Numbered from the stretch's first letter, positions 9,070-22,407 are shown. The stretch: DNA of 64,000 nt from Stichopus chloronotus (GCA_021234535.1 SFZH01000008.1:18081358-18145357), one strand, 5' to 3'. Translations and numbers: made by a program. The notes: generated by a model not told the origin, from the letters alone.

Positions 9070-9858
9070 AGGAATTTGAAAACCTGCAACATATTCCCCC
9101 CTGATCCTTCTTAACTGAAGAGAAGTATAAGTCCCAGACATTTGAGCCTATCATGATAAGGGGGAAGACATACATCGGGAATAAGCTGAGTGGCCCTCCT
9201 CTGAACATACTCTGAAAGAAACTTGTCCTTTTCATAATAGGGACTCCACGCATGCATAACATAGTCAAGATGTGGCCTAACCAACCGCTTTTACAGATTC
9301 GACATAATACCTTTACTAAAATTACTGAAGTTTCCCTTGATCAATCCGGGCACCCTGTTTGCCCCAGCGGCAGCACCAGCACACTCTAAAGGAGGCTTCA
9401 GATCACTTGTAATGACAATACCTAAGTCTTTTTCTGAAGCCACATTACTCAAATACTACCAGCCACTGTATAATCATAATTCAATTTTTAGTACCAAGTG
9501 AAGAACTTTCGCCTTTGTCAGCATTAAAAGACAGTTGTCAAATTTTGGACCATGTTGATTACCTAACCAAGTCCCCTTGCAACAATGAAGGATCCTTTTT
9601 ATCATTTACTATCCGATAGAGCTTGGTGTCATCAGCAAACTTACTAATACTAGAAGGTGAGAGAGCTGTCGATATCGCGTTAATGAAAATCAAGAAGAGA
9701 ATTGGGCCAAGAACTAATCCATGAGGAATTCTACTTGTGACATCTCTCCAAGAAGAGAAATTACCATTGACAACAACTCTCTGAGATCTACCAAGTAGCC
9801 AAGAATTGATCCAATCAGCACACCTGCCCTGAATACCTAACTGACACAGTTTCACCAT
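9070..9858 (-). pseudogene. CR1-like LINE reverse transcriptase remnant
   Basis: The minus-strand frame from 9858 reads through typical RT palm motifs: a W-I-N-S-W-L and R-V-V-V-N-G segment, a degraded G-V-P-Q-G box (here IPHGLVLGPILFLIFIN) and the catalytic F-A-D-D at 9628-9639. Downstream, in other frames, are EKDLGIVITSDLKP, ANRVPGLIKGNF, RLVRPHLDYVMHAWSPYYEK, VQRRATQLIP and then LQLRRIRGEYVAGF. This is the order of the C-terminal half of CR1/L2-type ORF2 proteins. At least two frameshifts, Gln to His in the PQG box, and loss of the endonuclease and N-terminal RT show it is dead and 5'-truncated. 3' tail repeats are not clear. Confidence 0.85.
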
Positions 9859-12800
9859 AAGTCTTCATAATGGTACAGTACTTTGTTACCTGGTACGTAA
9901 TGGTACTTAATGGTACGCTTCCTTTTTTTGTGATAAAATGTCATCAGCAATTGCAAACTTTTTCAATTAGTATATCTTTCTTTCATTAAACTTACCTTTC
10001 CACAATTATGCAGGAATTCTTTCAATAATTCATGATTATTTTCGATAGTTCATGATTAGCATCAATTTTTTGCGATATACTACAGAATTTGTCCAATTTC
10101 TGGTTTTTCTTGAGTGCAACAATAAAACCGAATCGAAACCTGTTAGGCCTATTACTGGTATCTCTTTAACCTGTTTACCGTGAAAACCCACGGGTGTTAA
10201 CTGTATTTCTAGTGACAAGAACAATCTAAATTATTCAAACTACAGATTTGCATACATTCACTTACTTCTACATTTCTATTAGGCCTACTAGGCTATTTGC
10301 CCTCCCTCCCAGCCGTGCGTAGCTAGTCTGTATTCCCTCTATAAGCTAGTCTAACGTTGCGTTACTATAGCCTACATACACTTTAGGAAGATTGTTCCCC
10401 TTGGTAACGAGCAGAGGAAAAGAAAACTAAAGCATTGTGCTACTTTTATGATGATCAGATTAAGTGAAAGTTATATTAAAATAGAATGTTATTTACAACT
10501 TACTGGTTGCTATGAAAATAATCAACAGCGGCAACAAAGGCCACCAGGAATTCTTCATTTCTTTAATGTAGTCTTATACTGTCTTATTCCTATTTTTCCT
10601 CAACCAACCATGTACTGATGCCAGGTTAGAAACGAACCAAACAAACTTCTTTTGAACTTGCAGAGCGCACAGTATGCAATAGTGATAATTTTGAATAAAA
10701 CGCGCGTCGAGGATTGCGCACCTAAGTTATGTCGTGCGCGTCCTGTCGAATGCGCGTACTGTACCAGAGTCAGGAGCAGTGTTAGTGACCGTAGGCGTAA
10801 CTTGCCAAGAGCGTGACACGCTTTGGTATGGTCAACACGTTTGTAATAATTATTTGTTCCCTTGCGTATTTAGTTCAGCATGTATTATACTAGTGACCTG
10901 TATAAATTTTGCGGCTTCTGCTATCGATCAACGGAGCTTGTCGCCGAAACTACCTCTGGATCCGGCATTCACCAGAGCTTATCCACACTGGCGTGGCTTT
11001 CGCACTCAGTCAAAAATCCTATAGAGATCCAGGATCTTTAGTGCAATCTATGAGAGGGCTGGTGGTACCAACACTGATCTCTACATATTAACTGGATTGG
11101 CAGAACAGCTCGTCCTCCTGAAACCACCGAAAACTACTCTTGGGGTGAACAAATATGGCGTCATTGCAATTTGACATACATGATCGTCACTGAACATGTG
11201 CAGAGTTGTGTTTCTGACCTTTGACCTGTAACCTTAAATTTTGACAGGAGACACAACTTCAGACCATGGGTCACCTATTTACCAACTGTGACCCTCATCG
11301 GCATTGCGGTCTAGGAGCAGTTGCGAACGCAAACTCTGGAAATTGTAATTTTGTTTCGCACACAAACACCCAGACACACACGTACCACATACAACTTTGT
11401 TTTCCATTCATTCCGAGGACCTCACTGTGCTATCTTTTGTTTTTTCTTCCTCAGCCCTAACCTTAACAATAGACTGTCTATTGTTAATCTTGAGAGGACC
11501 GGAGAAATCTATTAAATTTTCTACAGAGGACCTAAAATCTATTGTTTCGGTCCTCGATCCCACCCGAAAACAAGGCCACCCGTATGTGGTACACACACAC
11601 AGACGTACACACACACATATCTTCACACATTTTGACCTCTATCCTAATGGGGGTCTCAGGTCACCTTAAGCACCATACTAGGTTGAACACCCCATGTCTC
11701 ATATATCAACCGTACATAATGTTACCATGGCACTGAGAGAGCCAATACATTCTAACGTCCCAAAGCAACTACAATGTCTCATCCCGTACACAATATGTAT
11801 AAGGATAAGATAAAAAAAAACCTGAAAATTTTTCACTACGGGTGCATGCAACAAACCCATGTTTTAACCTGGCGTTTCCCCTAAACAAATTCCAGTCGGG
11901 TTCTGTGTCACTTCTTTGCGTTACATAACGCTCAACCGCCTATCCCAAGCTTAAAGTGGGTCATAATCAACCAATAAAAAAGTGGTGGTTAAAAGTTTGT
12001 TCAGCCCCACCCCTTCTATTTGCAAACTGTTCCAAGACTAAATGTAACAGGATGCATAGTTCATTTCGATTCTTGTCTCACCTCAATTCGTCTGATATGT
12101 GTCACCATTTTGCATTGATTTTTATCTTATAAATTGAGGAATTGCAGGCGTCTGATCCCTTTTTTTAAGGCTGGGTAAATGCAGCTTGATATACCCTGGA
12201 TGTGACGTTTCCGACCATCGGGAGGATTTGAAAAGCCAAAAATTTTCTTGCACGCTAATCGCCAAACATTAGTGGTGCTCCGTTTAGATAGACCCGTCGG
12301 CATTCAGCCCCTTCGAATACTTTTTTCCGTCCCGCAACCCTTATTTTAGGTTTGTGTGTGGAGATGTCAAAAAAGGGGGTCAATTTTGCACCATGACTGG
12401 CAAAATAAAAAAAGGGCAAAAATTATCCTTTCTATACAAGAGGGAGGGGATGCTCCATCTGCTAAGACATCTCCTGATGCCACGTATCTGTAAAGACTGA
12501 CTGATTTGAAATCCTGGCTTAGTCCCATTATACCTCTCGCCCAGGATGGCCGTCAAGAATAAGGGATATGAGTCGATTTTCTCCCTTCAACAAACAAACA
12601 AACAAACAAACAACCAAAAAATTGTCTGCGTCAATGGCTCTCCACAGTGATCTGCTTTTCATGTTGACATACTTTAGCCCTTTGTAAAAACCAAAACAAA
12701 ACAAAAATATCAAAGATATATCTACTATGGACAGGTTGCGTGTGATGAACATACATATCTGTGATACTCGGCTGCAAAGATACAAAGAACCGGGTAGGAT

Positions 12801-14972
12801 GAAGAAGGATGCGAGGAGGCATTTCACAAAGAAGAACAGGAAAAGAGGGGATATGTCTTCAAAGAGTTACCAAATAAGTTTAATGCCTCTAATGTTGTGG
12901 AGAAAGAAAGAGAAAGCTGTGTGTGTTTGTTTGGTGAGGGGGTGTTCATCCCTATATTCCCCTCAAACCACCCACTAAGTTCATTTTCGACATTTTAATG
13001 ATGACAGAATTTGATTGAAGCAATGCAATAAGACCGCGAATACTATAAAGCAGTTGTGCATCTTGGGCCGAGTTTACGCCGGGATAGGGAGACATAATTG
13101 CCACCGACGAGATACTTGTAATAGTTTTAGATTGCACGACCACTGTTATAATCGACATTATTTGTAATTAAAATGGTCTCCATACGCTTGACAACAAATG
13201 GCAGCGTTGGGCCTTTACTGAGTCTAACCCCCTCACACCCCCTGATGAAAATGGACGTGACAATTATCGAACAGGAACAATATGGGAGGGAACTGAAATC
13301 AACCATGTAAAAGGGAAGATATAGGATAGAAAGTGACCGTTACTGCTTTTGAAGACAATTTTTGGTCTTCAGACGTTTAAGGTAGGCTACTTCTTACACC
13401 AACCAGAGGTTCTGCCTCTCTAGTTACACTGTATCCTGTGTATCTGTTCCTTCTCCCCCTTCATCTAAACAAGTCTGATTACCCTACTACAGGTTTGTGA
13501 CTCTTGGGTGCTGATCCTATATGTTGTACCGATAAAGCATTTCCCATTTCTCCCCCTCCCCTTACACACACACGCATATTCACACACACATGCACCCACA
13601 TTTTTATAAAGGGCCCCCAACCGGGTTGTCTACTGTTTCTTTTACTCTGCGCTTTGTACCATTTCGAGTTTACAAGCCATGCAGTTGGCATTTCATTGTT
13701 GTTTGTCGAAGTCGAACTCTGGCAGTTTCCTACCAATTCATTCAGCTGATACAGCCAACTTTAGTATAGTGGATACAGGCCCACAACAGCCGTTTACCAG
13801 CCAGCTGCGAAAATAGTACTTAGGAAATTTTGGTATTTGACCTCTCTAAATATGGAACGAACTACAATCTTGGACAAAACTCCTTGAGGCTCCCCTCCCC
13901 CTCGGGCTTTCAATGTTGGCTAAAAGATTACTGTTCGCAATTACATTCACTTCTAGAGCGCAATACTGGAAAGGGGGGGGGGGGGGCTCGTGTTACCCTC
14001 TCAACTAAAATTTAGAATTATAATCGCAAAGTAGGGCAAAGCGTCCCAACAGTTTTGTCCAAGACTGAACTAGGTCGTTGATGCATTTCAAGTGCTTCAT
14101 GCACACTACAGTTTGATAGTATCTACATACAAATTGTCTCAGATTGAAGTTTCCAGAATAGCTTAGTTCTACAAACACACGGAGCGCCCTCTAAAAACAT
14201 ACGAAAAAGTACGGAAGCCGAGAAGGGCGGTGGGTTGTGGAAATCGATATATTTGTAAACCACTGATGTGTCTATCCCATTTTGGAAACCGAACGGGCAA
14301 AACCAGAAGATATGAGGGGGCACTTAAAGAAAGGACGATTGCGAAGTAAATATTTTCCATCATGTTCCTTGTAAAGGGTCATGACCAAACATTAACCCAG
14401 GCAACCCTCGAATATAACAAACGGCGCTGTTTAACTTTTGATTTGTCCCACTCACCATTATGGGCACATGAAAATCGCGGATAAGAACTAATTGAGAAAA
14501 CTAAAAGAAGGCTTGGTTTATATTGGGTCACGTCTATTTATTAGAAGAATGTCGCAAAATGTTGACGCTGTAATTGTCTGTTCTTAAAGTACCCCTCACG
14601 CATTTTGGTTTTACCTTTTCACACGTTTCCAAAAATGGGATAGACCCTCCGGTGGGTTACAAGTAAATCATTTCGCCAACCCATCGTTCTTCTCGTGAGA
14701 CACTGGTGAAACCGAGAGAGATGGGGGGGGGGGGGGGGATAATGCAACAGAAACCGGCATAACAGACGCCATATTCAGTTGAAGTTAATATACCTCACTT
14801 ACCCAATTCACTTTTGCACATTCATCTAATATAGGCATAATGTTGTTACCTTAAGCACGATCGTCTTGTTCATTAGCTTCAATCGGCTAAAGGCGTTAGC
14901 TTATAACAAGAGAGAAACTGAGACTAATTTCCTCCCCACCGTTCATATGGTAGTTTGAACATTTTACAATGA
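9859..14972. other. Non-coding stretch with simple repeats
   Basis: No supported exon. It contains GGTAC-rich sequence just past the LINE (9880-9925), the CpG-rich patch near 10.7 kb, a lone inverted DR1 word TGACCTTTGACCT (11215-11227), CA-rich stretches (11360-11625, 13560-13600), an AAAC run (about 12590-12618) and G tracts at 13973-13986 and 14723-14738. Confidence 0.45.
10690..10830. promoter_or_regulatory. CpG-rich patch, possible promoter
   Basis: CGCGCGTCG, TCGTGCGCGTCC and GAATGCGCGTACTG fall within about 60 bases, against a CpG-poor background. It lies about 3.3 kb upstream of the 5'-most micro-exon on the minus strand, so it could mark the start of that gene. No TATA box or first exon is visible. 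An old GC-rich insertion is equally possible. Confidence 0.2.
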
Positions 14973-15060
14973 CAGTGGCGTAACCAGCAGGGGGAGTAGG
15001 GGTGAAAATCATCTCCTTGTAAATGTCCCACCCCTCCTTTCCCCCAATTTGAAGGGGAAA
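14973..15060. mobile_element. hAT-like element end, isolated
   Basis: CAGTGGCGTAACCAGCAGGG is very close to the terminus of the complete hAT-like MITE at 41944 (CAGTGGCATAACCAGA). No matching inverted end was found downstream, so this is a fragment or one end of a decayed copy. Confidence 0.4.
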
Positions 15061-18000
15061 AGAAAATACTATTAAGCTGGAACTCACAAGGCTAGAGAAA
15101 CTGGTAAGTAACATTTCCTTTAACCTGAGAGGCATTTTTATCCAAAACCCTTCCTGTACACCAACTGATTGTGATTTAATGTCCAAATAGTATTACTGTA
15201 CTATGTCTCCCCCACTTCAACCCTTTGCCTCCTCAGCCCCCCCCCCCCCACCTCCACCCGGCAATGAAAAAGAGCTGGTAATGTCACTGTACAATAATGT
15301 GGAAGGTGGTAATTAAGCCTGAGCTAAAGTGTTATTACTGCAGTAAACAAAATATCGAAATTCCTGAAAGGTTTGTGTTACTTCAAGAAAACAACGTGGA
15401 AGTTTTTGGTATACTAGTATCTCTGTGACTGCACTACACGTATGTGCTTACAGTGGATGTACAGCCTATGCCATATGTAGTCATGGCACTCCATGATGCA
15501 TGGTCCACAGTGTTTTAATCATATTATTAGGTAATTTTCAAAATTTCGTTCAGCGTCCATCAGAATGATGATGTTAGTGTAAAAAAGGGTCCAGGTTTGT
15601 TCACCTGGTAAGATGAGAGTGTTTGATCCTTTACCACTAGCACTGCCAGTCGTGATGTCAAATGAGATCTTGAGAACTTCCTGTAACAATGGCCTTTAAT
15701 AAATGTCCTAGCATAGTTGCCGCATATACTAGCAACCGACATAAACCCACATCGAGAAAAGTCTCATCCATGTACCCATTTCACAACTTAATACTTGCTT
15801 CCTACGTCTTTATAATGTCAGAGATTCAATGTCAGAGCTGCTTCGAATCATTGAAATAACTATAGGAATCTCTGAAATAGTAGCGCCTTCCTCATTTGGG
15901 GTAATTATGAGACAATCCCCGCACCAGTAAACTATGGTCAGTGCAAAGGGTGCCTTGCTGGCGTCACTGCGAAATGATGTCATTTTTGGCGTTCCGTACA
16001 TTTCTCCTAGCAGACTACAATTTCGCACCTGCCTTGCCATGGCTACTTTCCTGTGGGATATCACTGCGATGCGATGTGAATCATGCAGCTAAGTGAAAAG
16101 TTCACACCACTTGAAGCATACTCATACTGTCATAGCATCACTTTACAAAATACGTTTAAACTTCAGTTGTAACGTTATACGGAATAAGGACTAAGTCAGT
16201 CGGCAGGCTAAGCTGTTTGGTGAGTTATTAGCCAGGCATTTCGTTACATTGTTTTTGAATGGAAACCTACTTGAAACTGAAAATGTATTTCAAAGTTTGG
16301 AAGCGCTCATGTTAAGTGCAACAAGTTTCTATGGACAGTCTTTTTGAAGGGTCTTTCAACCACCCTCAGTCTTCGGGCCCAAGTCTTAGTCTTACTTAAA
16401 CGAAAAAAGTTCACAACTTCCACTGCTTGAAACTAACTTGCTCAAGCTTGTTTAGCACTAGAAAAACAAAGACAGAAGAGGTTGGGCAATGCTAATCATA
16501 AATAGGAACAGAAGTAGGCAAGGAGAATAAGATATTGAGTAATACAATTGTTGTGGTCCTGAAAGTTTGGAAAACTTGTTAGGCCCATGCAGGCCTAACT
16601 TGTTAAAAGTCTGTGACTGTCAGTGTGTTGTTGAGAGATACAGTGTGATTGTAATTTAATGTTAGTTACGTGAGTTAAACTTACATTTATGTTTTAAATT
16701 GACTACTGTACTTTACTTTTGTTTACAAGTGCAATTACATTGCAGTTTGGCCATATTTGATTTTGAATCTCGCCCATAGTATTTCACTGCATTAGGCCTA
16801 GGCCCTACTGTATAACTTAGTTAACGCACTGTATTGTAGTGTTGGGCCGTGGGCTGTAGGGCCTATATGATCATGGATTGCTAATGATATATAGGGCCTA
16901 TGTTAATTGTAAGGGGGCTAACGTTGGTGGAAGTCTTACGTTCCTGTGAAGACTATGAATAATACCGTCTACAGAATTGCAGAGTGGTGTAAATTGTAGG
17001 CTAGGTATCTCTAGGCCCTAGGCCTAGCTGTGTAATATAAGGCCTATGTCTGTAATTTGCTGTTCAGTATTTATGGTTAGATAGACCTAGCCCAGCTCAC
17101 CATGTAGGAGTATAGGCCTTGGCTAGAATACATAGGGCCTACATGGATGGAGGTGCAGTTAGTTTGTAGGGATAATAAGGTTTGTCCTGTTGTTTTGAGA
17201 TCACTTTTAGTACAGCAGTTCCTACAGCATGCTCTACTGTGTGTTTTGTCTTCAAGTGTACTCATTTGTTGTAGGTCTGGAATGTCCCCTCTTGTGTGTA
17301 GTTTAGCAGAGAGCTACTCTGGGTATTGTAGATACTAGATCCTTATAGCATTATTATTCTAATTAAAGGCATGTTACCACGGGTGTTCTGTACTTGGCAC
17401 ACTGATGTTTTGTAAGAGAGAGATGTTACTTTGTGTAAGCCTACTGTAATTTGAATAGTCATTTTGGTTGGCTTAACTTTATTTATGTGTGATTGGTAGA
17501 TATCTAGAAGCCTTGTCAGGGCCAGACAGGCAGGACACAATAATTAAACAGAGTTGCACTGGCTTCCAGAGTGTGCAGATGTTTTCTTTTGTCTTTGTGT
17601 TTCTGTGTTTGCTTTCTTTTGGTTCTGTTTCACCCTCGGTCCCTACAAGTTTGAGAACCCTGAGCATGTGTTATAGTTGCACTGCTATGTGCCCTAAAGT
17701 GGTTCATGTACATGTGCCATCAGCATGCACTTAATTTAATTTCACGATCACAATTTCGCTGATTGTCTAAAGTATTCTTTGTTCCAATTGTTACGCTCTA
17801 TTCGCACAAATGTGTTTGGGTGTATAGACCCTATGTTAGAAATATTGTGACTTCTAAAAGCCTACAAGAAACCCATTCAAAACTGTCTCATTCAACCATG
17901 AAACACTGATTAACCATGCATCAAACAAATCTGCAAAACTCCATTTAGCCTCAGCTGTTCCTGTGACTGACAAGTCTGGTAATTCTAAAGTCTGTATTGA

Positions 18001-20230
18001 ATATATACTTATATTCCACAAAATTGGCCTAATGTAACCATCCCACTGAGTTGGCAAAACATTACTTATTACCACCATGATGAAAAGGCTTGCTTTCTCT
18101 GGTGGTTTGGCCACATTTTGTATGGTGGAAAATATAGTGGAAAATAGGAATGACATGCCCCCCCTCTCCCAAGAGTACCCAATTGCAAACTGTTCAAATT
18201 TCACAAAGTCACACTCAGTCACTAGTGATTGCATGTTTCTAGGGTTGTTGATTTTTTTGCTGAAAAATTTGAAAAAAAAAATATCAGATTGTAATGCTTA
18301 AAATTGAATTTTTTTTCATTTCTTTAATTTGTGTTAAATTCAAATTAAATTCCCTCTCCAATGTTTTCCAAACCTTCCACAAACATGCATAGCCTGCTTA
18401 TATCATATCTGTCATATCAGTCAAATGCTTGCATTGTGTTATTTTAGACTCTAATTTACACTCTGTGCTCATTGCAGAACAGAACTATATGTACTTTCAA
18501 TAATAACTAGGGCACTTTTGGTCTATATCACTCTCATTGTTAAATAAGAGTCCTATCTGTAAACTAGGGTTGGGCGGTATTCCAGTACTTAAGTTGGTAC
18601 CGGTATTTTGGAAACTGGTTCTACTCGGTTCTTATGTAAATTTTCAATTGCTATCACTGGTGCTACTTGGCACCTTTACAAATCCGTCTGGGACCACCTT
18701 TATTTATCGTAACTGGTACCATTTTCAAGAAATTTTACCAAAAGTTTTTTTGAAATGTGTTGTTTATTCTAACGTTTCTATCTTGAAATTGTTGAAAAAT
18801 ATGTTTACCATCAAGTTCCATCAAGTACTAAAAAATCCTAAAAGACATTGTCATTTTGTTGTAGCCTACAGCCATTCTCTGAGGGTAACACAAATAACAT
18901 CAGCTAAAAATCTTAACATTAGGCTATTTCGTACATGAAACTTCAAAACTCGATGTAAAGAACATCGGTCTACAGGATATAACATGTATGTCAGGCTTAA
19001 ATTTCTAAAATTCAAAACACCTGTTCCTGGTAATATTACATGTATCAGTAAGATCCCTGGTATGCGTCCAGCAAATGTTTTTTCGGTCCGAAAAGTCTAG
19101 AATTAATTTGGTTTGGTGCACAATATTAAAAGAAAAAAATAGTAGCATCCTCGCAAACTACGGTACTTCAACATCACATAGAAATAGGTAAACTAGAAGC
19201 TAACTTTTCGCACACATATGAAGTCAAACACAATAGGTGGCAACCTTGCGCAGTATTAAAGGCAAAACAGTACCACTCCTTCCCTGGCATATGTACCCAA
19301 TGTGTCCGCCACTTTTTGCCCCTGGCCCGATGTCATTCTGGTGTATCTATGGATCTAAGCTTCTGTAGTTTCGGTGACTGGTAAGATTCAGTGGGGCTCA
19401 CCTTTAGGACAGGCCTAGATGAAGAGTGCTAGAGTTTTACCAAATTAACTTATAAGTGAATCATGTCACAGGTTTATCAAGGAGGTATTACGAACACCAT
19501 GGGTCAATATATATCTGTTTTACTATTACTTAACACTTTCATTTATAGTGAGTTCATTTATAGTGAGTGTACTTACAGTATTCTGTCATGGAGGCTTTGG
19601 TTAAAGAATCATAGCACTCAGTGAATGTAGAAATAAGTCTTGCTTTTAACATGACTGGACTTATCCTCTTACAGTAAGGTCCTTATGAATAATACTGTAC
19701 TATTTAGGTATTTTCCGATCAAGAAATACACAAAGCTCTATCAGATTACAGAAATTTATTCCATCCTTACTTTTATCCCTTTTGTGTACACTAGTCTCAG
19801 AATAGAATAAGCAGGGATTTGTACATGTATCAAAGAAATGGAGTGCAAATGGAGTAAACCTGGACAGTTAAACTGTTGCAGTCACCACAGTAACACCAAC
19901 AAAGGGATGAGAAAAGAATGTCTACATTTGATAGTATTTGCTCTAAGGAAGTAGGCACTCTGGAGAGATACTAACCAGCAAGGAGAATTCCACCTACTGT
20001 AGGACAATTCCCCCTGACAATTCCTTCAGTAAAAGGGTTAATGAGGAAAGATTTAGGGAAATTTTTGGGTAGGGAGGGGGCGTAGGGAATCATCTGGTAA
20101 CCATATAAGCATGGGCTCATAAATTACTGTACAGTATGTACACATGTTGTGGACCTTGCTCAAGAGACACCACTGAAATGGTGAGAAAAAGAGCATCAGT
20201 ACAGTAGAAATAGCTTTGCTTCAAAGATCG
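15061..20230. other. Non-coding stretch, AGGCCTA-rich in part
   Basis: No supported exon. It contains a C tract (15237-15249) and the AGGCCTA/TAGGGCCTA-rich patch (16570-17150). Near 18565 there is a GGGTTGGGCGGTATTCC segment that resembles ends of common animal interspersed repeats. A 126-codon minus-strand ORF (17854-18234) is AT-rich, shows no motif and is not called. Confidence 0.4.
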
Positions 20231-20772
20231 TGTGACATGAAAATGACAATTTGAAGTATTGGATGTATAAGCATTAAAAATGCTAAACGTAGCCACAAAT
20301 TCCATCAAAATCCATGAAAGACTGACAAATTTACAGGCCAAATAGTGTCTCCCAGCTGTATCGTGAATAAACATTGGATAAGTATGCAAATTTGTGACAT
20401 CAAGATATGAACTTCCACGACATGTCTTATGTTAATCCTTTACTCATGAAACCTTCATTTGAAGGACATTTGAGGATTTTACATATGCCCAGAGGGTTTT
20501 ATTTTGGAGGCATCTATTGTCTTCTTCAAAAATATTGATATCACTCACCAATGTGAAACTCAGTAATTAAGTAACCAAGAGACAAAATCCATAGGCTTAA
20601 CAAAAGAAATACTGACACTGCGCAACACTCCACAGCAACTGCTTTGCATATGTTGCTCAAAGTCATCTAAAAAACAGTAATAGATGTAAACAAAAATTCC
20701 AATGGGATTTCATTCAGGGTTTCACTTCACAACTTCTGCATGAAAGGTGCTCTTTTTTAGAAGCATTTCACA
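20231..20772 (+). repeat. Dispersed repeat family B, copy 1 (MITE-like)
   Basis: Starts TGTGACATGAAAATGACA and ends CATTTCACA, an imperfect short terminal inverted repeat. The interior matches copy 2 (35325-35871) over its length, for example ATTAAGTAACCAAGAGACAA and GACACTGCGCAACACTCCA. No coding capacity. Confidence 0.75.
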
Positions 20773-21310
20773 CAACCTTTAAGAAGCTTGGCACTCTGGA
20801 AAGGAAATTTACTTTTGAAGCGAAACTTGTGAGTACTAGATGAAACATGAATCCACTTAAATAGCATTTCTAAACCCTTCCTCGAATCGAATGTTTCTTG
20901 ATCACCGTTAGCGATTATGTCTGCAGTAAGTATGAGGAAGATCGAAAGAAGGGCAGCAGCATTGTCTAAAGTGAAATAAAGGTGTCTTCAAAATGTTGTA
21001 AATTTTCATCATCAGGCAATTGATACCAGCAAACTACTACATAGACATGTCACTACTCTGACCAGTACTTTATACATTACTACAAGAACATTTCTAATGC
21101 CAATTATCCGTGTAAAATTCCTAAAGTAACCATGGTTTCTACAGTGCAAATGTGAAACTGGTGCTTCCATTGCATATTTCTTTAGTTTTCTTGAAACTGC
21201 AACCCATGGCAGCAGAAACCTGTATGGTTAAAATTTTACAGAATGCTGTTGTTAAAGGTAACTGAGGCTTTCAAGGCTGCATGCATGGTCATGAAACTCT
21301 GTTTAATTGT

Positions 21311-21662
21311 TCAAAGAGGCTCATTGAGTTGTTTTGCGAAACTCACTTAATTTTTCAAAACCTGTCAAGTTTCCTTTACGTATTAACAGCAAACGGTCAA
21401 ACTAAGAGGATCCCAATGTTTTACATACAATGGAACATTCATGAGTGAGCTATTAACCATTTAATTTGGTTTTTGAAAATTTATTAGAAGACACTTTTAT
21501 ATTAGTACAATGACCTATTAAAAAATTCGCAAATTTTGACAGTTTTCCTAACTATTGGATGTGAAACTGGACTTTTTAGGCTAATTGTAAGTATTGTCAT
21601 GTGTTTATACCCTTCAAAATTACCACAATTTTTATTGATATCAACTCAATGAGCCCCTTTAA
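21311..21662. mobile_element. MITE-like element, GGCTCATTGAGTTG ends
   Basis: Left end TCAAAGAGGCTCATTGAGTTG is mirrored by the right end CAACTCAATGAGCCCCTTTAA, with 14 bases perfectly inverted. The left part (GGCTCATTGAGTTG, CAAGTTTCCTT, GGTCAAACTAAGA) recurs inverted at about 42237-42338. About 352 bp, non-coding. Confidence 0.6.
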
Positions 21663-22407
21663 AACTGAAACTTTCACTCCTTTGTTTTTTCGTCGTTAAG
21701 TCAAAATTGTCTCCAGTTGCAAAATCCTCAATAGAATATCAACTGCTGTCCAGTGCCGCCTACATTGCCTACATTGCTTATGGTTACAATACCACAACAG
21801 TTTTGAACTTAGTTGCTTCCTCTGCCTTTGTCGTAATTAATTGCAACTGCATTAATTCTTGGCAGCAGAGAGTATTTTCGTTTAAACGTCTCTTTCATGT
21901 CATAAAGACTGTCGACAATTGCTCAAGCGGTATGCATAGCTATATACAGACTGATGCCCACTGACGTTGTGAAGATACCACTTCCTGTAAAATGCTTTCT
22001 CTGCACAGTTTTTGAATTGCATTCAACAAATAAGTGAAGAAAAACTGAACAGATGAGCAAAGTTCCCCTTCAAGTTTGAATATAGATGTCAGATTTAAAG
22101 GGCTGCTGAATGTTTTATTACATTTACTGATAATCTGGGAACATGTTATGTTTAAGGATGTCATACCTGACTTGCTCTGTTAAAGTCTGACAGATTGGTT
22201 AATGGTATAAATCTTACCATGGTACAAGCATATGTGTCAGTCTTCAATACTGGGTAATGAAACTGTGACATGCATACCCAAAATTACAATTCATCAAACA
22301 ATTTTGAAAAGTAGCTTGTCACGTTCCAAATATCATATTTTGACTGAGGATCAAATAGGAAGATAGTTATAGAGATATTTCAGAGAGTAGGTCATTCATC
22401 TACATGT

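Noticed and set aside
11408..11626. ORFs with THTHT / VCVRLCVC runs
   Set aside because: They are translations of CA-rich simple repeats. Similar cases occur at 13504-13749, 25784-25966 and 45710-46214.
12528..12827. Minus-strand ORF with signal-peptide-like start (MKCLLASFFILPGSL)
   Set aside because: Attractive as the missing first exon of the micro-exon gene, but no GTAAG-type donor in the needed phase follows the hydrophobic part and an AAAC simple repeat lies inside the frame.
14807..14829. Possible minus-strand micro-exon (AG block then GTAAGTGAG) near 14.8 kb
   Set aside because: Length 23 nt is not divisible by three and the acceptor is poor, so it breaks the rule seen in the other micro-exons.
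17854..18234. 126-residue minus-strand ORF
   Set aside because: No motif, no splice context, AT-rich. Cannot be told from chance.
18537..18938. 133-residue plus-strand ORF
   Set aside because: It begins inside a GGGTTGGGCGGTATT interspersed-repeat-like segment and has no recognisable domain.
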